Assembly (NCBI RefSeq): GCF_004006315.1
Contig: NZ_CP026530.1
Coordinates: forward strand, 439,618-503,617
From: Nautilia sp. PV-1
GTDB lineage: Bacteria > Campylobacterota > Campylobacteria > Campylobacterales > Nautiliaceae
DNA: 64,000 bases
Reading direction: 5' to 3'
The notes beneath the pieces are model-generated. The model searched no databases, had not been told where the DNA came from, and saw nothing but the letters and a program-made list of their open reading frames with translations. Position 1 is the stretch's first letter; each line of letters begins with the position of its first letter. Below, piece by piece: positions 20,649 through 27,493 of this stretch. The position numbers and the translations under genes are program-made.

Positions 20649-21611
20649 TTATTCCTCCTCAGGTATACAGATTTTTTGATTTATTATTGCAATATATGTT
20701 TTGTATGTTACATGCGCTACGAGTAGGGCTGTTATTATAAGAAGCAGCAGCCCTCCGTAATATGTAAGATTGTTATTGTAAGCCGAATTCATTAATATTG
20801 TGGCTATTGTAATAGCTGCCATAGGGAATGTGTATGCCCACCATGAAATGAAAAATTTAAGTTTGATAAAACTTTTAATCATTGTAAGCAGTAGTACGAA
20901 AATAAACAGCGCAATAAAATATAAAAACAGGCTGTCAGTATCTACCAGACCGAAAGTTATTCTAAAATAACTTATAAAACCTACCGCCGGAGGCGCAATA
21001 AGTATAAAAAACGTAGGAACAAGTCTCTGTCCTATAGGATGGTGGAAAATCATTCTGTAAATTACTATGGTAAAGAGCACAAGCCAGAAAAATATTCCTA
21101 TCGCGTAAAAGAAAATGTTTACCATTTCCGGCTGGGCGTCAACTCCTACAACAGGTATCAGCACGTTACCTACGATCGGTATGAACCATGCAGGGTTGAT
21201 TTGTCCCACTTCGAATTTGTGTTCTATCCAGAATTTCATTACTTTATAAGTAAAAAAGAGATGTAAAGGCGCACCGATATACCAAAATACTATGGATACG
21301 GTAGGAGCATAGTCGTAATATGCTATGGAAATAAGCAGAAAGCTTATGGATATTGCCGCGGCAAAAGAGCTTTTAATAGGATGGTTGAACTCTTTTGCAA
21401 CCGCTTCCGGATATTTGATCCATTTAATGATGTAAGTGAAAAATACTACAAAAAACAGTATTGTGTCAATTACAAGCAGAGCTTCGTATATTGGATGAAA
21501 AGCGTCTATTTTTAGAAAATGCCAGGCTTTTGCAAATGCAATTGTAAGTCCGGAAAGACCCATAATTACCGCAAACAGCTGTACAGGAAAATATTTTAGG
21601 CTTCTTTGCAT
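20649..21611 (-). CDS. SLAC1/TDT-family transporter
   Basis: 320 residues with about ten hydrophobic helices and little soluble sequence. Start LKYFPVQLFAVIMGLSGLTIAFAKAW matches the conserved FP...F..VMG.sGL.iA beginning of the tellurite-resistance/dicarboxylate transporter family (TehA, plant SLAC1). Members conduct anions such as nitrate, chloride or sulfite, or export tellurite; the substrate here is unknown. Its likely partner is the DUF302 protein directly downstream. Preceded by a promoter-sized gap toward ispE. Confidence 0.85.
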   Translation of the reverse strand: MQRSLKYFPVQLFAVIMGLSGLTIAFAKAWHFLKIDAFHPIYEALLVIDTILFFVVFFTYIIKWIKYPEAVAKEFNHPIKSSFAAAISISFLLISIAYYDYAPTVSIVFWYIGAPLHLFFTYKVMKFWIEHKFEVGQINPAWFIPIVGNVLIPVVGVDAQPEMVNIFFYAIGIFFWLVLFTIVIYRMIFHHPIGQRLVPTFFILIAPPAVGFISYFRITFGLVDTDSLFLYFIALFIFVLLLTMIKSFIKLKFFISWWAYTFPMAAITIATILMNSAYNNNLTYYGGLLLLIITALLVAHVTYKTYIAIINQKICIPEEE

Positions 21612-21699
21612 TTTAAACCTCCGATTGAATTTCGCGCAAGTATATTCCTATAATATTAATTTATTATTAATATAAGATAAAATTATATTTAGGAGAGGG

Positions 21700-22440
21700 T
21701 TAATTTCTTATTTTGAAAAAACTGCTGCCGCTGCCTGTAAAGAAGCCTTTGTCCATATATTTATATAAATCAGGATATAAATTTAGGGCAGGCTTTAGAA
21801 GGTCGTTTAATTCGGAAGGAGTGTGATTGTTTAAAAGTTCGGCTGAATCTTTTTTATCAAAATCGGTATTTGAAGGGTTGAAGAATCTTTCTTTATACGT
21901 TTTGTATACATCAGGCGTAGAACATTCTATAGGAGGAGTAAATACTTCAATATCAAGAAGATTTTCGTCATATTTTTCTACTACATCTCCTCTTCCGTAT
22001 ACGTTTGCACTGTCATAGTCATAAATAAAAAACGCCACGTCGCTGCCTATTTTATTACCTATTTTTACAAGTTCCTCTTTTGAGAGATTAAGACCCGATT
22101 CTTTGTTTACCAGTCTTAAAAAAGCCGCTGCGTCGCTGCTTCCCCCTCCAAGTCCGGCCATTTCAGGAATGTTTTTATGTATTCTTATCTCTTTTCCTAT
22201 AAACCAGGGTTTAATATCCGGATACTCCTGTGTAAGTTCTACATAAGCTTTAAATACGCTGTTTTCCCTAAGGGCGCAGTTTATGTCTCCTACGATATTA
22301 AATTTTTCGGCTTCAACTATTTCTATTTCGTCATATAAATTTGCAACTTTCATAAATCTTGATTTAATAAGATGGTAAAAGCCGTCATGACCGACTATTT
22401 TTAAAAATATATTTACTTTTGCATGCGCTTTTATTTTCAC
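21700..22440 (-). CDS. ispE: 4-diphosphocytidyl-2-C-methyl-D-erythritol kinase
   Basis: 246 residues; phosphorylates CDP-methylerythritol in the non-mevalonate isoprenoid pathway. The GHMP-kinase ATP-binding loop MAGLGGGSSDAAAFLRL (about 92-108) is intact; the N-terminal KAHAKVNIFLKI and the C-terminal FFTGSGSSFF motif fit the family, though the protein is somewhat shorter than the about 283-residue E. coli enzyme, as in other Campylobacterota. It follows csrA by 2 nt in the same direction. Confidence 0.93.
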   Translation of the reverse strand: MKIKAHAKVNIFLKIVGHDGFYHLIKSRFMKVANLYDEIEIVEAEKFNIVGDINCALRENSVFKAYVELTQEYPDIKPWFIGKEIRIHKNIPEMAGLGGGSSDAAAFLRLVNKESGLNLSKEELVKIGNKIGSDVAFFIYDYDSANVYGRGDVVEKYDENLLDIEVFTPPIECSTPDVYKTYKERFFNPSNTDFDKKDSAELLNNHTPSELNDLLKPALNLYPDLYKYMDKGFFTGSGSSFFKIRN

Positions 22441-22442
22441 TG

Positions 22443-22673
22443 TTATCCTTTAAAAATATCGGAAATATTTTTTAATGTGTCTATATCGACTTCCTGTACT
22501 GCTTTTTTGTTTTCGGCGGTAATCTGCTCAATAAGCTCTGCTCTTAAAATAGGCACGTCTTTTGGCGCTTCTATACCAATTTTTACCTGATTTTTGTCGA
22601 TTGATATTATCGTTATTTCAATATCGTCGCCTATTTTGATTTTTTCGTTTATCTTCCTTGATATTACTAGCAT
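22443..22673 (-). CDS. csrA: Carbon storage regulator CsrA
   Basis: 76 residues. CsrA is a dimeric RNA-binding protein that recognises GGA in hairpin loops and controls translation of flagellin and metabolic genes; in Campylobacterota FliW antagonises it. Start [20 protein letters not shown] and the RNA-binding [18 protein letters not shown] equivalent ([18 protein letters not shown]) are clear. It has a longer C-terminal tail than E. coli CsrA (61). The start overlaps the truB end by 7 nt. Confidence 0.97.
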   Translation of the reverse strand: MLVISRKINEKIKIGDDIEITIISIDKNQVKIGIEAPKDVPILRAELIEQITAENKKAVQEVDIDTLKNISDIFKG

Positions 22674-23581
22674 AGTTCAATCCTGTTCAAAATATAAGAT
22701 ACTTTATCTGATTCTATTTCTATAATAGCAAAAAATTTATCAAATTTTACATAATATTTGCCGTTTTTTTTAATTTTAAAATCATTTATGTTTAATTTTC
22801 TTCCGAGTATTAAATTTTCAATATCGTTTTCATAACTGTTTTCTTCCAGATCAAGATATTCGATAGGATTTAAAGGTTTTTCGCATTCATAATGAAATTT
22901 TCCTTCGTTTAACCTTTCAAGATATGTCAAAGCTCCGTTTACGCCCAGTTTTTTTGCAATGTCAAAACCCAGGCTTCTTATGTAGGTTCCTTCGCTTACG
23001 CTGGCTTTAAACGTAATAAAAGGATGGGAATAATTAATAAGTTCTATGTCAAATATCTCTATATCAACTTTTTTTTCCAAATATACGTTTTGAGATATAT
23101 TGTTCTCAATTCTCAATTCTCCATTCTCAATTAAATTGTAAGCTCTTTGTCCGTTTATTCTTTTGGCACTGTATTTAGGGGGCAGCTGTTTTTGAATTCC
23201 TTTAAATGAATTTAACGTTTCGATGATTTTTTCTTTTTCAAAAGGTTCGATATTTTCAATTTTTTCAATTTTTTCTATGTCTAAACTTTGAGAGTAAGCT
23301 CCAAGCATTAATGTAGCCAGATAAGTTTTCGGTGTTTTTTTTAAAAATCTGAAAAGTTTTGTGTACTGTCCGCTGGCTATAATAAGACATCCGCATGCAA
23401 AAGGATCGAGTGTTCCCGAAAATCCCATTTTTTTAATACCGTATTTTCTTTTTAGCCGGTTTAAAAATTTATTTGAACTTACGAACATCGGTTTGTTTGC
23501 TACAAACATAATATTGCGTTGTGAAGTGGACAAGTTGTTATGTTGTGAAGCGGAAGAGATATTTTTATGTTGATTATGCAT
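22667..23581 (-). CDS. truB: tRNA pseudouridine-55 synthase, with repeat-derived insertions
   Basis: 304 residues. It converts U55 in the T-loop of tRNAs. The catalytic motif [21 protein letters not shown] holds the catalytic Asp, and KINGQRAY and [10 protein letters not shown]-type motifs are present. Two parts look acquired: residues 1-24 ([20 protein letters not shown]...) are encoded by an octamer repeat array, and the ENGELRIEN segment after RAYNLI comes from heptamer units at 23105-23132. ATG 23581 overlaps the upstream stop by 8 nt and has AGGA 7 nt before it, so I use it; the ancestral start is probably Met25 (23509), which now lacks a Shine-Dalgarno. Confidence 0.9.
   Translation of the reverse strand: MHNQHKNISSASQHNNLSTSQRNIMFVANKPMFVSSNKFLNRLKRKYGIKKMGFSGTLDPFACGCLIIASGQYTKLFRFLKKTPKTYLATLMLGAYSQSLDIEKIEKIENIEPFEKEKIIETLNSFKGIQKQLPPKYSAKRINGQRAYNLIENGELRIENNISQNVYLEKKVDIEIFDIELINYSHPFITFKASVSEGTYIRSLGFDIAKKLGVNGALTYLERLNEGKFHYECEKPLNPIEYLDLEENSYENDIENLILGRKLNINDFKIKKNGKYYVKFDKFFAIIEIESDKVSYILNRIELC
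23105..23132 (-). repeat. Heptamer array inside truB
   Basis: Four heptamers, read on the minus (coding) strand as AATTGAG, AATGGAG, AATTGAG, AATTGAG, without C. They encode IENGELRIE in TruB, between the conserved RAY region and the following strand. The same unit occurs upstream of tgt at 13341-13361. Confidence 0.75.
23519..23558 (+). repeat. Octamer array, left flank of the four-helix-bundle gene
   Basis: Octamers on the plus strand: TTGTGAAG, TGGACAAG, TTGTTATG, TTGTGAAG, CGGAAGAG. They are the same family as at 4945 and 7585, and oriented opposite to the array at 23948-24011. GTTGTGAAGTG (23518-23528) has a perfect 11-nt reverse complement at 23957-23967, so the gene between is bracketed by inverted repeats. 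Confidence 0.75.
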
Positions 23582-23927
23582 ATCTTTTCCTGTTTAATAT
23601 AAGCGAATTAATCATTTTTTCAATTTCATTCAATAGATTTTCAATTTTAATATATTCACCATTAAAATTGAGCATTTTAGCTATTTCAATTTGTGTCTGA
23701 AGTTCATAAGTGGAACCTAAAGCAATTTGTAAGAACTGGATAAATTCTTTTTTGGTACCTCTTCCTCTGCCTTCTGCTATATTACTAGGAATAGATACTG
23801 CACTTCTTTTAATTTGAGATGTCAATCCGTAAATTTCTGTCTGTGGAAAATTTTTGCAAAGATTATAAATCTCTTTGACTAATTGCATAGATTTTTGCCA
23901 AACTATTAAATTTTTATATGTTGCCAT
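23574..23927 (-). CDS. Four-helix-bundle protein (S23/IVS family)
   Basis: 117 residues. MATYKNLIVWQKSMQLVKEIY, then FPQTEIYGLTSQIKRSAVSIPSNIAEG is the hallmark of the small four-helix-bundle proteins first found in 23S rRNA intervening sequences and structurally like the Avd protein of diversity-generating retroelements. They bind nucleic acid; their cellular role is unsettled. Here the gene sits in the truB-uvrD operon between two octamer arrays of opposite orientation. Its Shine-Dalgarno (AAAGGA) adjoins repeat sequence. No reverse transcriptase or rRNA is nearby. It looks like a later insertion. Confidence 0.9.
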   Translation of the reverse strand: MATYKNLIVWQKSMQLVKEIYNLCKNFPQTEIYGLTSQIKRSAVSIPSNIAEGRGRGTKKEFIQFLQIALGSTYELQTQIEIAKMLNFNGEYIKIENLLNEIEKMINSLILNRKRYA

Positions 23928-23947
23928 TATATTCCTTTTCTCCTACT

Positions 23948-24011
23948 CCACTTATTCACTTCACAACTTATCCACTTATCTACTTATCTACTTATCTACT
24001 TATCTACTTAT
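23948..24011 (-). repeat. Octamer array ending at the uvrD stop (possible VNTR)
   Basis: Eight in-register octamers read on the plus strand: CCACTTAT, TCACTTCA, CAACTTAT, CCACTTAT, then CTACTTAT four times without change. No G on this strand. The last unit ends one base before the uvrD stop codon (24013-24015). Four perfect copies of a unit not divisible by three make this a good candidate for copy-number variation. Contains TTATTCACT and TTATCCACT, resembling DnaA boxes. Confidence 0.85.
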
Positions 24012-24012
24012 T

Positions 24013-26010
24013 TCACGCTTTTTCTACAAAATCGCTTAGTATTTCTCTTATATTGTGTCCGAAATCTATTTTAAGTTTTGTTTTGTTTCCGGCTTTGTTT
24101 ATACCAAGAATTCTGCCGGTTCCGAATACTTTGTGTTTAACAAGCCCTCCTACTTTGAATGCTCCTCCGCTTGGAGCTTCTTTTAGATTTACCCTCTCGC
24201 CTTTAATAAGGCCGGCTTCCGTTAAAAAGCGGCTTTTCGAAACCCTGCTTCTCTGGCCTCTGATATATCTGCTCTGCACATAAGAAAGGGTGAGTTCTTT
24301 TTTGGCTCTTGTAATCGCCACATATGCAAGACGCCTTTCTTCTTCTATATCCGCTTCGTTTAAAGGGAAAAAGCCTTCTTCCATTCCTATTACAAAAAGA
24401 TGTTCAAATTCAAGGCCTTTGCTTGCATGTATTGTCATAACGTTTATCATTTCATCTGTTATTTTGTCCTGATCGCTTTCAAGGGAGAGCTCATTTAGAA
24501 ATTCTCTGAGGTTTAAATCTTTTCTTTCATGCATCATACCGTAAAACTCTTCAACGTTTCTTCTTTTGTCTTCGTCTTTGTAGCTTGTGCTGAGTTCCAG
24601 GGTTTTTTCAATGGCTTCAGGAAGCTCTTCTATTGACAGGGAGCTTAAAAACTGGATTGTTTTTTCAAAATCTTTTAATGTTTTTGCGGCTTTTTTGCTT
24701 AAAAATGAAAGATCGTTTTCTTTAATAAATTCAAGAAACGATTTTTCCCCTTTTGCTTCTTCGAGTTTTAATATGGTGGTTTTTCCTATTCCTCTTTTAG
24801 GTTTGTTAACTATTCTTTTAAACGAATAATCATCGTTTGGATTGACAAACACTCTCAAATAGCTTATTAAATCCTTAATTTCTTCTCTTTCGTAAAATCT
24901 CATGCCGCCTACGAGTTTATAGGTAATACCGTATGTTCTGAGTCCGTCTTCTATGGAACGTGAGAGGGCGTTTATTCTGTAAAGGATAGCTATGTCTTTT
25001 GGATTTACGCCTCTATTTATAAGGTTTTTAATCCGTTTTGCTATTGCTTCTGATTCGGCCATTTCATTATAATTTGACAGCAGTTCGATGGCTCTGCCGT
25101 CACCGATGGCCGATTTGAGTTTTTTGTCGTATCTTTGTTTATTGAAACTGATAAGGGAATTCGCCGCGTTTAAGATCTGATTTGTTGATCTGTAATTTGT
25201 TTCCAGTTTTATTACTTTTGCGTCAAAATCTTTTTCGAAATTCAGAATGTTTTTGTGGTTTGCGCCTCTGAATCCGTAAATTGATTGGTCGTCGTCTCCG
25301 ACAACGCATATGTTGTTGTGTGTTCTGCAGAGTTTTTTTAATAAAAGAAGCTGTATTTCGTTGGTATCCTGATATTCGTCAACCATAATATATTTGTATT
25401 TATCCGAAATTTCTCTGCACAGATCGTCGTTTTCATTTAATATGGTGTATGTTAAAAGAAGAAGGTCGTCAAAGTCGACTAAATTGTTTTCAAGCAGATA
25501 TTTTTGGTATTTGTCGTAAATATGGGCGAGTTTTTTATAAGTCGTGTCTTTTGCAAGGGAATAAACTTCATCGGCATTTAAAAAAGAGTTTTTATATTTA
25601 CTTATCTCTTTGCTTACAAACGAAAGAGGAAGATCTGTGGAGATAGATTTTAGTATCTTTTTTTGATCGTCACTGTCTATTATTACGAATGTGTTTTTTC
25701 TTCCGATTAAATGTATGTAAAGCTTTAAAAACATAAGTCCGAATTTATGAAAAGTGCTTAAAAGAGGAGGGTGCACCGCTCCGCCTTGTATCATTCTAAG
25801 CGCACGTTCTCGCATTTCGCTTGCCGCTTTATTTGTAAATGTTAGAGTAAGGGTGTTTGCAGGGTCGATACCGAGACTTAAAAGATAGGCAAGTCTTGTC
25901 GTAATAGTCTTTGTTTTCCCGCTTCCGGCTCCGGCTAATATTAATAAGGCTCCGTCTATATGTGTGGCCGCTTCTTTCTGTTCGTCGTTAAGTTCGTTTA
26001 AAAAGTCCAT
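24013..26010 (-). CDS. uvrD: UvrD/PcrA-type superfamily 1 DNA helicase
   Basis: 665 residues; 3'-5' helicase for nucleotide excision and mismatch repair and for clearing recombinase. Motif Q/I (LNDEQKEAAT; Walker A GAGSGKT at 27-33), motif Ia, motif II VDEYQDTNEIQ, motif III GDDDQSIYGFRGA, motif IV-V (ETNYRS, VMTIHASKGLEF) and motif VI (RLAYVAITRAKKEL) are all present. The C-terminal KVFGTGRILGI is a Tudor-like segment known from PcrA/UvrD. The gene is divergent from a LysR regulator and ends at an octamer array. Confidence 0.96.
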   Translation of the reverse strand: MDFLNELNDEQKEAATHIDGALLILAGAGSGKTKTITTRLAYLLSLGIDPANTLTLTFTNKAASEMRERALRMIQGGAVHPPLLSTFHKFGLMFLKLYIHLIGRKNTFVIIDSDDQKKILKSISTDLPLSFVSKEISKYKNSFLNADEVYSLAKDTTYKKLAHIYDKYQKYLLENNLVDFDDLLLLTYTILNENDDLCREISDKYKYIMVDEYQDTNEIQLLLLKKLCRTHNNICVVGDDDQSIYGFRGANHKNILNFEKDFDAKVIKLETNYRSTNQILNAANSLISFNKQRYDKKLKSAIGDGRAIELLSNYNEMAESEAIAKRIKNLINRGVNPKDIAILYRINALSRSIEDGLRTYGITYKLVGGMRFYEREEIKDLISYLRVFVNPNDDYSFKRIVNKPKRGIGKTTILKLEEAKGEKSFLEFIKENDLSFLSKKAAKTLKDFEKTIQFLSSLSIEELPEAIEKTLELSTSYKDEDKRRNVEEFYGMMHERKDLNLREFLNELSLESDQDKITDEMINVMTIHASKGLEFEHLFVIGMEEGFFPLNEADIEEERRLAYVAITRAKKELTLSYVQSRYIRGQRSRVSKSRFLTEAGLIKGERVNLKEAPSGGAFKVGGLVKHKVFGTGRILGINKAGNKTKLKIDFGHNIREILSDFVEKA

Positions 26011-26162
26011 TTTCCCGCTTTTTTATATTAATTATACCAAAAGAATATTTTTTTAAAAAGCAAAAATTAATAATTGTTTAACGGAAAATTTATTTTGAAA
26101 CATATTCCTTTTTAAGTGGAAATATTCTTTTTTTTCTTTTTTAACTATTGTATTTGCATAAT

Positions 26163-26206
26163 TATAATTTTTAGTTATAATTCTCATTAATAAAATTGAA
26201 GAGGAG
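26163..26206 (+). promoter_or_regulatory. Promoter and ribosome-binding site of the LysR gene
   Basis: Two TATAAT boxes (26163-26168 and 26176-26181) precede a strong Shine-Dalgarno GAGGAG (26201-26206), which places the start at ATG 26211 rather than the upstream in-frame TTG at 26196. As usual in Campylobacterota, no -35 consensus is evident. Confidence 0.55.
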
Positions 26207-26210
26207 AATT

Positions 26211-27080
26211 ATGGTAATTAAATACCTTGATAAAATTTATACTTTTTTAGTTATAAACAGAGAAAGCAGTTTTCCCAAAGCGAGTAAGGCGCTTGGTATT
26301 TCACAGCCGGCGGTAACCCAGCAGATAAGAATACTTGAAGATTTTCTAGGCGTAAGTCTTTTCGAACGTAAAAAAAACGGTGTTATTCTTACCAAAGAAG
26401 GCCAGACGTTTTTAATATATGCCAAAGAGTTTGAAAAATTTTTGAGTGGATTCGAAAAAAAGCTTGAAGAATTCAGAAATGCTGATACGCCGTTTTTAAT
26501 AGGCGCTTCTCCTACCGTGGGTAATTACAATCTGCCGGAATGCATTAAGTATTTTAAAAGTCTGATAAACAGAGAAATAAATCTTGTAATCAAGAATAAT
26601 GACGCTTTGTTTGAAGATGTTGAAAAAAAAGCCGTGGATATGGCGTTTGTAACCAAAAAGAAAGACAACGGACTTGAATACGTGGAATGGATAGACGACG
26701 AACTTGTGGTTTTTTCGAATAAACCTCTGCCGCCTAGTATTGAGCTTTCGGATTTGAAAAATTATAAAATGATATGCCGGGAGCCTAACTCTTCTACCAG
26801 GGATTTTATAAAAAATGTTTTTGAAGAGCATGAGTTTGAATGCGATACACTGAATGTCATCAGTGTAGTGCACAATTCTACCGCTTTGAAATATACCGTT
26901 ATGAGTTCAAGTGAGCAGGTTGTTTCTATAATTTCCAAAATGGTTATTAAAGACGAGTTGAGAGATAAAAAACTGTTTATGGCAAAAATTAAAGGTATGA
27001 ATTTAAAAAGAAAAACGTATATCGTTTACAAAGAAAAAACAAAAGATATTGAAGCTATATTAAACTTCGTAAAAAATTAG
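26211..27080 (+). CDS. LysR-family transcriptional regulator
   Basis: 289 residues from ATG 26211. The N-terminal winged helix-turn-helix (about 1-60: FPKASKALGISQPAVTQQIRILEDFLGVSLFER) is typical, followed by a periplasmic-binding-protein-like effector domain (about 85-285). The effector is unknown. LysR proteins usually control a divergent neighbour, here uvrD across a 200-nt gap, which would be an unusual target; the regulator may act elsewhere. Its end overlaps the convergent SspB-like gene by 4 nt. Confidence 0.92.
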   Translation: MVIKYLDKIYTFLVINRESSFPKASKALGISQPAVTQQIRILEDFLGVSLFERKKNGVILTKEGQTFLIYAKEFEKFLSGFEKKLEEFRNADTPFLIGASPTVGNYNLPECIKYFKSLINREINLVIKNNDALFEDVEKKAVDMAFVTKKKDNGLEYVEWIDDELVVFSNKPLPPSIELSDLKNYKMICREPNSSTRDFIKNVFEEHEFECDTLNVISVVHNSTALKYTVMSSSEQVVSIISKMVIKDELRDKKLFMAKIKGMNLKRKTYIVYKEKTKDIEAILNFVKN

Positions 27081-27493
27081 TCTTTTATAAATTTTTTGTT
27101 TCGCGGATTGGCCGCAAAAGGATTTTTTGGTTTTTCTTCTTTCGGCAAAGTCGCAGCGGCATTTACAAAAAGAGGCACTTCATCCTGCGTAATCTGTATA
27201 ATGTTTGAAATAGGCACAGTTACTACGCTTCCTATGTTTTCTTCTCCAAACCCGGCTTCAAATACGAAATTATCATCAGAAATATGTGCACTTTGCAATG
27301 TATAGTTTGCAATAGCAAATATGATTACGTCAGTGAACTGTTCTGTTATGTTTTTAGGAAGTTCCGGATCGAATTTTATCGCAGGAGTATGAGCCAGAAC
27401 GGAAAAGGACTCGTCCCTTTCCAAAAGTATCATTAAAATATCTTTTGCGTGCTGTTCTTTTATTTCTCTAAAATAGGGTAGGTTCACTATCAT
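27077..27493 (-). CDS. Hypothetical protein with SspB-like layout
   Basis: 138 residues, soluble. The segment IKFDPELPKNI ... HISDDNFVFEAGFGEENIGSVVTVPISNIIQI resembles the beta-barrel of SspB, the ClpXP delivery factor, where a FxaxFgG...v.VP...i pattern recurs. It is followed by a Pro/Lys-rich flexible tail ending KKFIKD, comparable in position to the ClpX-binding tail of SspB. This is a pattern-level resemblance only. It overlaps the pepF end by 26 nt; a gene of unknown function sits here in Campylobacter too, as I recall. Confidence 0.6.
   Translation of the reverse strand: MIVNLPYFREIKEQHAKDILMILLERDESFSVLAHTPAIKFDPELPKNITEQFTDVIIFAIANYTLQSAHISDDNFVFEAGFGEENIGSVVTVPISNIIQITQDEVPLFVNAAATLPKEEKPKNPFAANPRNKKFIKD

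Noticed and set aside
23574-23927. Diversity-generating retroelement accessory protein (Avd)
   Set aside because: The four-helix bundle is Avd-like, but no reverse transcriptase or template/variable repeat pair is seen in the window.
23948-24011. Possible CRISPR array
   Set aside because: The units are contiguous octamers without spacers, and no cas gene is present.
26496-26873. 125-codon antisense ORF inside the LysR gene
   Set aside because: Shadow of a clear gene, no ribosome-binding site or protein-like pattern.
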